NCBI GenBank assembly: GCA_000955785.1
Contig: JYOD01000043.1
Coordinates: 1-50,068 of the forward strand
Length of the DNA: 50,068 bases
DNA from: Burkholderiaceae bacterium 16
Lineage (GTDB): Bacteria; Pseudomonadota; Gammaproteobacteria; Burkholderiales; Burkholderiaceae
Reading direction: 5' to 3'
In this document: positions 9,978-18,920 of the stretch, one piece after another
Layout: the number at the start of each line of letters is the position of its first letter
How positions within the stretch are numbered: the stretch's first letter is position 1
The notes under the pieces: model-generated
What the model saw: only the letters and a program-made list of their open reading frames with translations
Databases searched by the model: none
Told to the model about the DNA's origin: nothing
Position numbers and translations under genes: made by a program

Positions 9978-10693
9978 AGGCCCGCCTCATCCAGCCACCG
10001 GTCAAACATGCGCCGGCCCGCCGCAGCCACCCGGTCGCCGATCTCTGCCGTGCGCGCCCGGATCACGCGCGGATCGATGCCGGCCTTGCCGAGTTCCACG
10101 GTGTGCCCAACCAGCCAGCCTTCCAACTCGCCGGGCCGCACCTCGGGATGGAACTGCAGGGCCAGCACATGCTGGCCGATGGCATAGGCCTGGTGCGCTA
10201 CCGCAGGAGTCGAGGCCAGCAACCGGGCGCCCGCGGGCAGGTCAAAAGTATCGCCGTGCCAGTGCAGCACATGCCAGTCGGCGGCCTCCAGCTCGGCCAG
10301 CGGCGAATCCCGGCCCGCCGGCGTGGGCTGGACCGGCGCCCAGCCGATCTCGCGCGTGCCCGGATAGACGCGCGCACCGGCCGCGCGCGCAATCAACTGC
10401 GCGCCCAGGCAGACGCCGATCATCGGCGCACCGGCATCCAGCCGGGCCCGGATGATGTCGACCTGCCCGTCCAGCCAGGGATAGGCCTCGTTCTCGTACA
10501 CGCCGATGGGGCCACCCAGCACCACCAGCAGATCGGCTGGCTGCTCCCTGATGACGCTCAGGTCATCGATGCCCGCGCGCAGCACGCGCAGGGTGTGCCC
10601 GCGCTCGCGCAAGGCGTCGCCCAGCACGCCGGCGTCTTCGAACGCAACGTGCTGGATCACATGGGTGGTCAGGACTCTGGTGGTAGTGGACAT
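9974..10693 (-). CDS. Class I glutamine amidotransferase domain protein
   Basis: A 239-residue stand-alone class I glutamine-amidotransferase-like domain. The nucleophile elbow is GVCLGAQL (Cys) and the catalytic His-Glu pair is in LQFHPEV. GGPIGVYENEAYPWL is typical of the GMP-synthase-like hydrolases that are not tied to a synthetase. No synthase subunit is nearby, so it may be a glutaminase or gamma-glutamyl hydrolase. The start MSTTTRVLTTHVIQH was chosen by family likeness; its ribosome site is weak and MPAAMSTT (10705) is an alternative. It overlaps the MOSC gene by 4 bases. Confidence 0.85.
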   Translation of the reverse strand: MSTTTRVLTTHVIQHVAFEDAGVLGDALRERGHTLRVLRAGIDDLSVIREQPADLLVVLGGPIGVYENEAYPWLDGQVDIIRARLDAGAPMIGVCLGAQLIARAAGARVYPGTREIGWAPVQPTPAGRDSPLAELEAADWHVLHWHGDTFDLPAGARLLASTPAVAHQAYAIGQHVLALQFHPEVRPGELEGWLVGHTVELGKAGIDPRVIRARTAEIGDRVAAAGRRMFDRWLDEAGL

Positions 10694-10864
10694 GGCGGCG
10701 GGCATCCAGTTGAATCGACGCAAAGCACCGATATTAGCGGCAGTTGACCGGCACTGCATGCGCCATGCGCTGCAAGCCCCGCGTGGGTCCGGTTTCCGCA
10801 CAAAGCATCACGGCATGATGCTTCCGTCCGTTACCCGTGCCTCGGCACCGGAGGCTAGCCAGTC

Positions 10865-13330
10865 TCAGCGCCCTGCGCCGGCAGGCTGCAGCACCAGGGT
10901 ATCGAAGGCTTCGTTGCCCGGCGCGCGGCGGCCTGCCGCCATGGTGACGTATTGCACGGCTGCCCACTTGTCGGTCCAGTCGCGGTAGTGCGTGGACATG
11001 ATGTTGCCCGACTGTCCGGTCGAGTCCATGAAGCGGGATTCGGACAGGTCGGACAAGTCATAGATGGCGCGCAAGCTTGCCGCATGTACGCTCTCGAACG
11101 GCGCCGCTTCGTCACGAAGGTTGTGGCGCCCCACGTTGACAGTGTAGGTGTCGCCGCCAGTCGGTACCTTGACGTTGAACAAACCCGCCAGGTAAGGCTG
11201 CTTGCCGAATGGCTTGTGCTCGGAACGGGCCGCGTGGGCCTTGCCCCAGCGCCAGCGCTCAGGCTTGTCGCCATAGCGCTGGTCCAGGTCGGCGATGGCA
11301 TGGCGCCAGGCCGTGCCAATGGCATCGTCGCAGCCCTCCTGGCCGGGTGTCTTGCTATCGTCGCACCAGAACGCCCCCAGCCCCCTGGGATTGCGCAACA
11401 CGTTGAGCATGGGCTGCTGCACGTTGCGCTGCTCCCACAGCCGGTTGAACAGCGTATCGCCCACCTTGTCCTCGAACAACCCGCGCGACAGCTCGCGCAG
11501 CCAGGCCGTGGCCACCAGCGGCTCGGCAAGGCCGGCCTGCATATCGCCGTCCCATTTGCGCAGCGACTCGATCAGCGCGCGCTCGCGAGGCGGCAGCGCC
11601 GGATTGCTGGCGAACGAGGCCGACAGCAGCAACGGCAAGGCATCGCGCACGGCCAGCGAGAGCGTGTCTTTCTGGATCGCGGCAAAGCTGTCCATGGTAT
11701 GCCGCTGGGTGGCATCGATCAGCGTGCGGATGCGCTGGTAGCGATATGGCACGGTCCATTCGCTGGTCAGGAAATACGGGTAATCGTCCTCGACGATCTT
11801 CTGGTTGGCGGTGGCGATCACGCCCTCGGGCGGATTGAAGCTGCGCGGCAACTGGTCGAATGGAATAAACCCGGTCCAGTCGTAGCGCGCATCCCAGCCA
11901 GGGGCCGGCGCCAAACCCTTCAGGTCGTTGTCGGCGCGGCGCAGCGGCACGCGGCCGGGCGCGATAAAGCCGATATTGCCGTCCACATCGGCGTAGACGA
12001 TATTTTGCTGGGGCGCATGAAAATCGCGCAGCGACTTCAGAAAGCTGGTCCAGTCGGTAGCGCGGTTCAACGCCAGCCCGGCCTGCAAGGTCCGGTCGTC
12101 GGCGCGCAGCGCGGTCCACTGGAAGGCCACAACGTACTGCGCCCCAAGCGGTGCCGCGGCGGTCGCCACGGGCTCGGCCGCGTCGGAAATCACAGGGCCG
12201 TGGCGCGTCTCGCGCACGTTCAGGGTCACGTCCGGCGCGCCCTTGACGTGGATCGTCTCGGTGCGCGTGATGAAATCCGCCCAGCCGTCCGGGATCTGGT
12301 AGCGCTGGGTGCTGCCCGGCTGCAGGCGCTCGATGAACAGGTCCTGCACATCGGGGGCGGTATTGGTGAAGCCCCAGGCGATGCGCTGGTTATGCCCAAG
12401 CGCCACCACCGGCGTGCCCGGCAGCGTGGCGCCCGTGACGTCCAGCCCGGGCGCCTGCAAGTGTGCGAAGTACCACAGCGCCGGCGCCTGCAGCCCCAGG
12501 TGCGGATCATTGGCCAGCAGCGGCTTGCCCGAGCGCGTATGGGCGCCCGACACCACCCAGTTATTCGAACCCATCCCCTCCACGTAGCCGGGCGGCGCCT
12601 GCTGCTCGACGCGCGCCATGGCGGTAGCCAGCGGCGCCAGGTGACGGTAGAGGTTGCCGTAGTCCATGGTGCGAAGCGGACGCTCGCCGGGATAAGGCGC
12701 CAGCAGTTCACTGATGCGCGAGACCGGCAGCACCTGCGCCAGCCGCATGCGCAGCGTCTCCTGGGTCCAGTTGCCGCCCAGGTCCCACGCCATCATGGTC
12801 TGCCAGGCCAGCGAATCGGCCGGCTCCCAGTGCTCGGGCTGCGTGCGCAGGATCAGGAACTCAGGCGGCAACGGCCCCTTGCGGCCATCGATATAGGCAT
12901 TCACGCCGTCGGCATAGGCCTGCAACGCGGCGCGCGTCTCGGCGGAGGACTGGGCAAGGACGGCTTCGGCGTTGCGCCGCACGCCCAGGGTGCGCAGGAA
13001 GCGGTCGGTATCGAGCGCGCGCGGCCCCAGGATCTCGGCCAGGCGGCCCGCCGCGATGCGCTTGTTCATCTGCAGTTGCCACAAGCGGTCCTGCGCATGG
13101 ACGAAGCCGAGCGCAAAGTAGGCATCCTGCGCATTGGCCGCCTTGATGTGCGGCACGGCGTGGCGGTCCCTGACGATCGACACGCTCTCGCGCAGGCCGG
13201 GCAGCTTCAGCGTGCCGGCGGTCAGCGGCTGCGATGCCTGCCGGTACCAGACATAGGCACCCAGCGTGCCCACCACTACCAGCACCGCCGGCATCAATAC
13301 CAGCCAGGCCAGCCGTTTCAACCAACGCAT
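10865..13330 (-). CDS. Penicillin acylase family protein (Ntn hydrolase)
   Basis: Precursor of a heterodimeric Ntn-hydrolase, 821 residues from an ATG with GGAG upstream. An N-terminal hydrophobic segment (about residues 5-27) exports or anchors it. The alpha part runs through SIVRDRHAVPHIKA and DAYFALGFVHAQDRLWQ. Self-cleavage is expected before the nucleophile Ser255 in GMGSNNWVVSG, followed by LANDPHLGLQAPALWYFAHL. The beta part has the NIVYADVDGNIGFIAPGRVP motif. Family members cleave penicillins, acyl-homoserine lactones or other N-acyl amides; the substrate cannot be read from sequence. It is alone on the minus strand, with about 170 bp to the amidotransferase gene. Confidence 0.9.
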   Translation of the reverse strand: MRWLKRLAWLVLMPAVLVVVGTLGAYVWYRQASQPLTAGTLKLPGLRESVSIVRDRHAVPHIKAANAQDAYFALGFVHAQDRLWQLQMNKRIAAGRLAEILGPRALDTDRFLRTLGVRRNAEAVLAQSSAETRAALQAYADGVNAYIDGRKGPLPPEFLILRTQPEHWEPADSLAWQTMMAWDLGGNWTQETLRMRLAQVLPVSRISELLAPYPGERPLRTMDYGNLYRHLAPLATAMARVEQQAPPGYVEGMGSNNWVVSGAHTRSGKPLLANDPHLGLQAPALWYFAHLQAPGLDVTGATLPGTPVVALGHNQRIAWGFTNTAPDVQDLFIERLQPGSTQRYQIPDGWADFITRTETIHVKGAPDVTLNVRETRHGPVISDAAEPVATAAAPLGAQYVVAFQWTALRADDRTLQAGLALNRATDWTSFLKSLRDFHAPQQNIVYADVDGNIGFIAPGRVPLRRADNDLKGLAPAPGWDARYDWTGFIPFDQLPRSFNPPEGVIATANQKIVEDDYPYFLTSEWTVPYRYQRIRTLIDATQRHTMDSFAAIQKDTLSLAVRDALPLLLSASFASNPALPPRERALIESLRKWDGDMQAGLAEPLVATAWLRELSRGLFEDKVGDTLFNRLWEQRNVQQPMLNVLRNPRGLGAFWCDDSKTPGQEGCDDAIGTAWRHAIADLDQRYGDKPERWRWGKAHAARSEHKPFGKQPYLAGLFNVKVPTGGDTYTVNVGRHNLRDEAAPFESVHAASLRAIYDLSDLSESRFMDSTGQSGNIMSTHYRDWTDKWAAVQYVTMAAGRRAPGNEAFDTLVLQPAGAGR

Positions 13331-13502
13331 CGCTCCCTCTCCCCGCGTGGCACGCCACACCCGCGTCGTTATTTATGTCCTTTCCCGTGTCCCTTGGCCC
13401 GCCGGCACGCTCGCAGGCGCATGGCAATGGCGCGCGGCAGGCAGGCGGAACTCCGGCATTATCGCCGAAGCCGCAGCCCTGGGGCGAGCGGGCGTGGCGG
13501 CC

Positions 13503-13529
13503 AAAAAAATGCCCGGACCAGCCGGGCAT
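13503..13529 (-). terminator. Intrinsic terminator after the aldehyde dehydrogenase gene
   Basis: On the minus strand an 8-bp stem ATGCCCGG / CCGGGCAT with a short loop is followed by seven T. It lies 61 bases past the aldehyde dehydrogenase stop codon. The rest of 13331-13589 shows no gene. Confidence 0.85.
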
Positions 13530-13589
13530 CGTTCCTGCTGCGAGGCAAGTGCGCATGGTTCAGCGCGCCCGCCCCGCCGGCTGCCGGTC

Positions 13590-15023
13590 TCAGGCGGCCG
13601 GCTTTTTCAGTTGCAGAGACTTGTACTCGAGGAATTCCTCCAGGCCGTACTTGCCCGCCTCGCGCCCGTTGCCGGACTGCTTGTAGCCGCCAAACGGCGC
13701 CTGCATATTGAACGGGCCGCCATTGATATCGACCTGGCCGGTGCGGATGCGGCGCGCCACGCGGATGGCGCGGGCCTCGTCGCCCGACCACACGCCGCCG
13801 CCCAGCCCGTAGATGCTGTCATTGGCGATGCGCACGGCATCTTCCTCGGTGTCGTAGCAGATGATCGAAAGCACCGGGCCGAAGATCTCTTCCTGCGCCA
13901 CCGTCGCCTTGGGATCGACATTGCCCAGCACCGTCGGCTTGACGAAGAAGCCCTTGTCCAGGCCTTCCGGCGCCTCGGGACCGCCTGCCACCAGCTCAGC
14001 GCCCTCGTTGATGCCGCGCTGGATATAGCCGGTCACGCGATCCTTCTGCGCGGCGGAGATCAGCGGGCCAAGCCGGCTGGTTTCCTGCAGCGGGTCGCCC
14101 ACGGTATATCCCTCGACCACCTTCCTGGCGATGGCCTTGACCTCGTCGTAACGTGCGCGCGGCACCAGCATGCGGGTGTGCGCCGAGCAGGTCTGGCCGG
14201 AATTGAGGAAACAGGCGCCGATGGTGCCCTTGACCGCGGCGGGCAGGTCCGCGTCGTCCAGGATCACCGAAGCGGACTTGCCGCCCAGTTCCAGCGCCAC
14301 GCGCTTGACGCTCTGCGCACCCAGCTCCGACACGCGCTTGCCAGCCCGCGTGGAACCCGTGAACGACACCATATCGACTTCGGGGTGGCTGGCAAGGACC
14401 TCGCCCACCACCGGGCCATAGCCGGTGACCAGGTTGAACACGCCCGGCGGCAGCCCGGCGGCCTCGATCACTTCGGCCAGCACGAAGGCGTTGAGCGGCG
14501 CCACTTCAGACGGCTTGAGCACCACGGTGCAGCCCGCGGCCAGCGCCGGCGCCACCTTCAGCGTGATCTGGTTGAGCGGGTAGTTCCACGGCGTAATGGC
14601 CGCCACCACGCCCACCGGCTCGCGCACCACCAGCGAGTTGCCGACCTCTTCCTCGAAGGCGAAGGTGTCGAGCAGCTTGGCGGCCTGCGCCCAGTTGTAG
14701 ACCGGGCCGCCCACCTGGATGGCGCGCGCCAGCTTGATCGGCATGCCGACTTCGCCCGCAATCAGCTGGGCCAGTTCCTCGCTGCGTTCCTTGAGTCCTT
14801 CCGCGATCTTGCGAATATAGCCGGCGCGCACGCCGGGCGGCGTGGCCGACCAGCTGTCGAAGGCGGCCCGGGCCGCCTGGATGGCGTCCTCAGCATCGCG
14901 CGCATGGCCTTCCGGAATGCGGCCCATGACGGCCTCGGTCGCGGAATGGATAACGTCGATCAGGCCGGTACCGTGCGGGGCAACCCACTTACCGTTGATA
15001 AAGAGTTTGTCTCGTTGTTGCAT
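13590..15023 (-). CDS. NAD(P)-dependent aldehyde dehydrogenase
   Basis: Oxidises an aldehyde to the acid; 477 residues, usual for the family. The start is [13 protein letters not shown]; a longer frame to 15086 adds unrelated residues. Motifs in order: [11 protein letters not shown] (coenzyme site), [28 protein letters not shown] (general base Glu), [13 protein letters not shown] (catalytic Cys), [10 protein letters not shown], and the C-terminal [25 protein letters not shown]. Substrate unknown; similarity is to the broad-specificity class often annotated for 3-succinoylsemialdehyde-pyridine or betaine-type aldehydes. Monocistronic, ending in a clear terminator. Confidence 0.93.
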   Translation of the reverse strand: MQQRDKLFINGKWVAPHGTGLIDVIHSATEAVMGRIPEGHARDAEDAIQAARAAFDSWSATPPGVRAGYIRKIAEGLKERSEELAQLIAGEVGMPIKLARAIQVGGPVYNWAQAAKLLDTFAFEEEVGNSLVVREPVGVVAAITPWNYPLNQITLKVAPALAAGCTVVLKPSEVAPLNAFVLAEVIEAAGLPPGVFNLVTGYGPVVGEVLASHPEVDMVSFTGSTRAGKRVSELGAQSVKRVALELGGKSASVILDDADLPAAVKGTIGACFLNSGQTCSAHTRMLVPRARYDEVKAIARKVVEGYTVGDPLQETSRLGPLISAAQKDRVTGYIQRGINEGAELVAGGPEAPEGLDKGFFVKPTVLGNVDPKATVAQEEIFGPVLSIICYDTEEDAVRIANDSIYGLGGGVWSGDEARAIRVARRIRTGQVDINGGPFNMQAPFGGYKQSGNGREAGKYGLEEFLEYKSLQLKKPAA

Positions 15024-15221
15024 GGCCACAGTTTTCAGTTGGGTGAATAGGCGGGTGCAAATTTTGTTACTTTTCTGGTGCACCACATTGTAGAGCGGTT
15101 TGGCGGCTCTTTTTTTTTGCAGTGCGCCAGTGCCCCCCTAACAACGTGGCGATAATCGGCTGGCGAGCCGCCTGCTGTGCAGTGCAGCAAACTGCACAGC
15201 CCAGAACGAAGGGAGGGAGAC

Positions 15222-15866
15222 ATGAGTGACCCGGTTTTCCGTAAAACCGAGCAAGGCCAGGACGAAATCCGCACGCGCGCGCGCAAGCTGGACCATAAAT
15301 TGCGCGCCTTGTTGCTGATCGTCAACGGTGAGCGCCGGCGTAGCGAGCTGCTGGCCCAGACCGGCGGCATGGGGGTGGGACCAGAGGCCATCGAAGCGTT
15401 GCTCGATGCCGGGCTGATCCACGCGGAACCCGCCCCGCAGCTTGCCGTATCCGGCGCTACCCCTGCAAACCCGGTCACGGCGGCGGCCAGCGCCTCGGAC
15501 AGCGCTGACGATCCGGACCGCAAGGCCGACAGCGTCTTTTCCATGTACGCCATGCGGAGCGCCAGCATGCAGCCACCGGACGAAGCGGGCGCGACGGCAC
15601 ACGCTCCCCAATCCGCCGACGAGCAGGCCGGCCGCAGTTACCAGCAGCTCTATCATTTCTATACGGATGTCATAGGCCATCATCTCGGCCTGCGCGGCTA
15701 CCTGTTGCAGGTCAAGGTGGAAAAGGCCGCCGGCCTGGCTGAACTGGCGGCACTGCGCGACCCGCTTTACACGGCCCTGCACAAGGCCAAAGGCGAAATC
15801 ACCGCCGGCGCCATCATCGACCAGCTCGACAGGATGGTGCGCGACGACGGGCATGCAGCGGCCTGA
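15222..15866 (+). CDS. Conserved hypothetical protein with helical N- and C-terminal parts
   Basis: A 214-residue protein of unknown function. The start at 15222 (MSDPVFRKTEQGQDEIR) follows a GGGAGGGAG ribosome site. The N-terminal 70 residues (RKLDHKLRALLLIVNGERRRSELLAQTGGMG...IEALLDAGLI) resemble a small winged-helix or tetrahelical unit. A disordered Ala/Asp-rich linker (about residues 75-125) follows, then a helical C-terminal part (YQQLYHFYTDVIGHHLGLRGYLLQVKVEKA). No membrane segment or catalytic motif is seen. It is convergent with the original 3' end of ybiT across a bidirectional terminator and is host DNA, not part of the island. Confidence 0.8.
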   Translation: MSDPVFRKTEQGQDEIRTRARKLDHKLRALLLIVNGERRRSELLAQTGGMGVGPEAIEALLDAGLIHAEPAPQLAVSGATPANPVTAAASASDSADDPDRKADSVFSMYAMRSASMQPPDEAGATAHAPQSADEQAGRSYQQLYHFYTDVIGHHLGLRGYLLQVKVEKAAGLAELAALRDPLYTALHKAKGEITAGAIIDQLDRMVRDDGHAAA

Positions 15867-15896
15867 GCTGCCGTCCTGGCATGCATGAAAGCGTGA

Positions 15897-15933
15897 AAAC
15901 GAGAAGGGCCGCACATGGCGGCCCTTCTCGTTT
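15897..15933. terminator. Bidirectional intrinsic terminator, originally shared with ybiT
   Basis: Perfect 16-bp inverted repeat (AAACGAGAAGGGCCGC and its complement) with a 5-nt loop and T tracts on both strands. It lies between the 15222 gene and the displaced ybiT 3' end, so it was presumably the ybiT terminator before island insertion. Confidence 0.85.
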
Positions 15934-15973
15934 CCTGCGGGGCAGTCCGGTTGCCCGGCGCCCTTCCGGCTGG

Positions 15974-16105
15974 CTTAGCCGTCGATACCCTGCGACTCCA
16001 GGTACTCGTCATACGTACCAAGGTAATCGGTCAGCGTGCCGTCGTTGCGCACTTCGATCACGCGCGTGGCCAGGCCGCTGACGAACACGCGGTCGTGCGA
16101 GACGA
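15974..16105. repeat. Left island boundary repeat (attL)
   Basis: 132 bases identical to 25850-25981, compared by eye base by base. The identity starts one base beyond the ybiT stop codon and stops within the codons for VSHDR. The crossover point cannot be placed inside the identical block. Confidence 0.93.
15975..16105 (-). pseudogene. Displaced 3' fragment of ybiT
   Basis: Encodes the last 43 codons and the stop of the ABC-F ATPase ([20 protein letters not shown]...QGIDG). It has no start or upstream part and was left behind when the island split the gene; the functional copy is restored at 25851-27461. The original bidirectional terminator is still beside it at 15897-15933. Confidence 0.9.
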
Positions 16106-16150
16106 GCCTCATTCCTGATGTAAATCAACCACTTACAGAAGGATTGAGAC

Positions 16151-17101
16151 ATGGCAACTATCGTACAGCGTGGGACATCATGGCAGGTCAAAATTAGGGA
16201 GACAGGTCAGCCAGTACGGTCAAAGACATTCGGAACCCGTGAGGAAGCAGAGGCATGGGCGGTCGCGGATTCCGCCCCAGCCAGTGGGGTCACGGTGGGT
16301 GACCTATTCAAAATGTATGTTGAGCGAGTCGCCCCCAGCCGCCGCAATGGGGATTGGGAGCGGAGAGTTCTGCAACGGCTGCTGCGAACCGAGCCGAAGC
16401 TTTGCTCATTGGGCGCGGCCTCTCTTGGCAAGCATCACTTGGCAGCATGGCGGGACCGTAGGCTACAGGAGGTGGCACCCGCGTCCTTGAGGAGGGAACT
16501 AGATGTCATCTCAGCCGTGTACGTGGTGGCAATAGCAGAATGGAACGTGGGCCTCACGGAAAACCCTGTTCACGGGTTCCGGCGCCCCGCCCTACCGCTG
16601 CCTCGGGAAGTGAGGCTCACCGAGGGCGATGATGGCAAACTGATCGCCGCCGCCATTGACTTCAACAGGGAAATAGCCCCGGCCATCATCCTTGCCATCG
16701 AAACGGGGATGCGGCAGGGAGAGATTGCTTCGCTTCGGTGGGAGAACATCGACACGGAAGCGCGGACAGCCCTACTCCCCATGACAAAGAATGGAACACG
16801 GAGGCGAGTGCCGCTCTCCTCCAAGGCACTGGAGGCGCTGACGTGGTGTCCCCCTCCACACCGGGGCAGAGTATTCAAGCTGACCCAGCACGCCATGAAG
16901 CACGCCTTTCGGCAGGTGCGTACGCAGTGCGGGCTGGAGGGCATCCGCTTCCATGACCTACGTCATGAGGCAATCAGCCGGTTCTTTGAGAAGGGACTGA
17001 ACGTCATGGAAGTGGCGGCCATCTCAGGTCACAAGAATCTCAAGATGCTCCAGCGTTACACCCACCTCGACGCCTCGAAGCTGGCGGCAAAGCTCGGCTG
17101 A
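16151..17101 (+). CDS. Tyrosine recombinase (island integrase)
   Basis: Site-specific integrase of 316 residues, expected to insert and excise the island at the ybiT 3' end. The N-terminal part (MATIVQRGTSWQVKIRETGQ) is the short Arm-DNA-binding-like module, followed by a core-binding helical domain to about residue 145. The catalytic domain has the full set: R188 (ETGMRQGE), K213 (MTKNG), H268 and R271 (FHDLRHEA), H294 (SGHKN) and the nucleophile Y303 (LQRYTH). An AAGGA ribosome site precedes the ATG. Its place directly inside the left repeat is standard for integrative elements. No excisionase gene was recognised. Confidence 0.95.
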   Translation: MATIVQRGTSWQVKIRETGQPVRSKTFGTREEAEAWAVADSAPASGVTVGDLFKMYVERVAPSRRNGDWERRVLQRLLRTEPKLCSLGAASLGKHHLAAWRDRRLQEVAPASLRRELDVISAVYVVAIAEWNVGLTENPVHGFRRPALPLPREVRLTEGDDGKLIAAAIDFNREIAPAIILAIETGMRQGEIASLRWENIDTEARTALLPMTKNGTRRRVPLSSKALEALTWCPPPHRGRVFKLTQHAMKHAFRQVRTQCGLEGIRFHDLRHEAISRFFEKGLNVMEVAAISGHKNLKMLQRYTHLDASKLAAKLG

Positions 17102-17294
17102 GGCAATGAGGGGCCGTCTGTGCTGCATCAAAAGGCGGCGGCCCCGCGAGATACTCTGGGGTGGAAGCCAGCGTTGCCGCCGCAAGATTGCGCAAGGGCT
17201 GGCCTGAGATCGTGCATTTGGAATTGTTGAACTCTAGCTAGCAGTTCGGACCACCGGGCAGGGTTCGACCGTCCCTTGCGGCCCCTTCGCTGAT

Positions 17295-17789
17295 CTAAGC
17301 TCCCGCCCGCTCGATATCGAAGTAGTACGTTGTACTGGGTCCATTGACTTCTTCAAACAAAGCTCGAAGATGCGGATCCACTATTTTTTCAGTTTTAATG
17401 CGGGGGCGTTGATATGGCTTAAAGCCGTTCCGTTCAAGCCAAGCTCGAAGACGCGGATTAACTACTTCTTCGCATTCAATGCGGGTGTAGGAGAAGCCGT
17501 CAGCCCCGCGCATCAAGGCGTCCATCAGGGCCGTAAAGAAACCCCGCCCCTGCTCTTCCTCCACGACCTCGATTCTTGCGATACAGATAGTAGGAGGCAG
17601 GTCGTCCTCGCCCCGCATACCTTTCTGCGGTATCCCGGCCCGGAGGTAACACTCGAATAGTCGATTTTCCGGATAAAACCTGGACTTCCAATGGTTCACC
17701 TCTTGTGCCGCTGCGCTTTCCAGACTGCGAGCCCACTCTAGAAATGCGTTGACGTGCTTCCTGTTTCGTTCTTCGTAACTCTTGACCAT
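17295..17789 (-). CDS. GNAT-like protein with an internal 27-residue duplication
   Basis: A 164-residue protein. IARIEVVEEEQGRGFFTALMDAL resembles the acetyl-CoA-binding motif A of GNAT acetyltransferases (Q/R-x-x-G-x-G/A), and LRAWLERNGFKPYQRP resembles the end of the fold. After it, a second copy of the segment appears: RIECEEVVNPRLRAWLER is echoed by RIKTEKIVDPHLRALFEE 27 residues later. The duplication is also visible in DNA (44-bp copies, 81-bp period). It is island cargo facing the integrase gene. Substrate unknown; acetyltransferase activity is inferred from the motif only. Confidence 0.6.
   Translation of the reverse strand: MVKSYEERNRKHVNAFLEWARSLESAAAQEVNHWKSRFYPENRLFECYLRAGIPQKGMRGEDDLPPTICIARIEVVEEEQGRGFFTALMDALMRGADGFSYTRIECEEVVNPRLRAWLERNGFKPYQRPRIKTEKIVDPHLRALFEEVNGPSTTYYFDIERAGA
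17361..17485. repeat. Imperfect direct repeat, 81-bp period, in the GNAT-like gene
   Basis: Copies at 17361-17404 and 17442-17485 both begin AGCTCGAAGAYGCGGAT and end CAATGCGGG or TAATGCGGG. The 81-bp period keeps reading frame and yields a 27-residue tandem repeat. Confidence 0.85.
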
Positions 17790-17850
17790 ACGAGACTTCC
17801 TTGAAGAATCTCAAACCTCACACCAATACGTAGTCTTCGGAATGGAGTGC

Positions 17851-18015
17851 CTATTTCGTGGTCGGTGCGTCTGCGTTTGCGGAGTCTGCTACTGTGGTCG
17901 CTTCTGCCTCCGTCCGCGTGCCATTGCTCGTATCGACAGACACCCATTCAGCCGAGTGAGCGATTGAGGCAAAGGTGAAAAACAATGCGGAGCACACCTT
18001 CTTGATGTCGGACAT
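17851..18015 (-). CDS. Small predicted exported protein (54 residues)
   Basis: Short frame starting MSDIKKVCSALFFTFASIAH with a textbook signal peptide: Lys-Lys, a hydrophobic core, and cleavage expected after HSA near residue 22. The mature part begins EWVSVDTSNGT and is Thr/Ala-rich (EAEATTVADSANADAPTTK). The EWVxVDTS opening recalls the start of larger surface-adhesin-E-like periplasmic proteins, so it may be a truncated relative. It ends 61 bases before the start of the GNAT-like gene and follows the 18030 gene on the same strand. The ribosome site is weak. Confidence 0.45.
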   Translation of the reverse strand: MSDIKKVCSALFFTFASIAHSAEWVSVDTSNGTRTEAEATTVADSANADAPTTK

Positions 18016-18029
18016 TTTTCTGCCGCCTA

Positions 18030-18563
18030 TTATCGATCACTGCTTGGGCCGATCAGCGCCATTTCTTTCGCAAGTGCTTTATAGAACTCGACTGGGCCGA
18101 TAACGATCGCCTTGGTCAGTTCCGAGGCACGCTCCTTAGACAGAGAGGCGCCAAACTTTACGAGCTCACGAGTTAGCTCGATGTACTGCTCAAGCTTGGC
18201 CTCTGCCTCGGGGAGGTCGAGAATTTTAAGTGTCATTCGAGCACGACGAATTGGCTGGTTGTTATTGAGAATGTTTGCTTTCGCAGCATCGTAGTCCAGC
18301 GCACTTTTCAGCCCTTGCACCTTGTTACTGACGGCAGTGGCGTAGCTACCGATCATGTGCTCGAACTCCGTCACATCGTTGGCTGCTTGCATGAGCAACT
18401 CAAACCTACGCTTCGTAAGTTCTTTCTGGGAATCGTATCGATGACCAAGCTTGGTCAGGACGTAGGTTGATACCCCGCCAACTATTGTGCCTGCAACGGT
18501 GCCAATCACGGGGAAGCCAATCTTCACTGCATCGGCAAGCAGTTGCACTTCCTGAGGTGTCAT
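18030..18563 (-). CDS. Membrane-anchored helical protein, function unknown
   Basis: A 177-residue protein not assigned to a family. One N-terminal hydrophobic Gly-rich segment (IGFPVIGTVAGTIVGGVSTYVL, about residues 15-37) looks like a membrane anchor. A long charged helical region follows (SQKELTKRRFELLMQAANDVTEFE...), with probable coiled-coil content, ending in KALAKEMALIGPSSDR. It ends 14 bases before the start of the small exported protein gene and lies 15 bases from the lipoprotein gene, so the three probably form one transcript. The lower GC content and codon use differ from host genes. Confidence 0.7.
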   Translation of the reverse strand: MTPQEVQLLADAVKIGFPVIGTVAGTIVGGVSTYVLTKLGHRYDSQKELTKRRFELLMQAANDVTEFEHMIGSYATAVSNKVQGLKSALDYDAAKANILNNNQPIRRARMTLKILDLPEAEAKLEQYIELTRELVKFGASLSKERASELTKAIVIGPVEFYKALAKEMALIGPSSDR

Positions 18564-18578
18564 AAGACCTTCTGATTA

Positions 18579-18920
18579 TCAAGTGCAAGTGTATGCATCA
18601 CCTTGGTAGGCGACGGTCCCAAGGAACCAGTTACTGTCGTCCTTCGTGAGAACGAACGCATTTGCGCCAGCCGCACCAACCTCGTTCCTGAGGCTCGTTT
18701 CGCCAATGGCTTTCATTACAGTCGGGTCTTTCCCCATGCCAAGGATTCGGTCGTTGTACTGAACCACACGAACGAACTTGCATGCTTTTGCGTGTTCCGC
18801 TGTTATCACGCGGACACGGGAACCTGCATCGGTCATGGGTGGGGCACTGGCACACGCGGCGAGTGTTGCGACCAGACCCAAAAGGGATACCTTCACAACT
18901 CTTGAAGCGATTTCGGCCAT
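18579..18920 (-). CDS. DUF4156-like lipoprotein
   Basis: A 113-residue predicted lipoprotein. The signal VVKVSLLGLVATLAACASA has a good lipobox (LAAC) with Cys at about residue 23. The mature part (SRVRVITAEHAKACKFVRVVQYNDR...LRNEVGAAGANAFVLTKDD...GDAYTC) matches the DUF4156 pattern of small enterobacterial and phage-associated lipoproteins, with a conserved second cysteine after a basic strand and a C-terminal Cys. Function unknown. First gene of the envelope-protein group 18920-17851 on the minus strand. Confidence 0.75.
   Translation of the reverse strand: MAEIASRVVKVSLLGLVATLAACASAPPMTDAGSRVRVITAEHAKACKFVRVVQYNDRILGMGKDPTVMKAIGETSLRNEVGAAGANAFVLTKDDSNWFLGTVAYQGDAYTCT

Noticed and set aside
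10952..13711. Open frame of 919 codons on the plus strand
   Set aside because: Exactly antisense to the penicillin-acylase gene, whose catalytic motifs are clear.
13266..15050. Open frame of 594 codons on the plus strand
   Set aside because: Antisense to the aldehyde dehydrogenase gene; no recognisable motif.
17738..17967. Two short overlapping frames beside the GNAT-like gene
   Set aside because: One is Cys-rich nonsense-like sequence, the other an Arg-rich shadow; the signal-peptide frame 17851-18015 on the minus strand is the better reading of this stretch.
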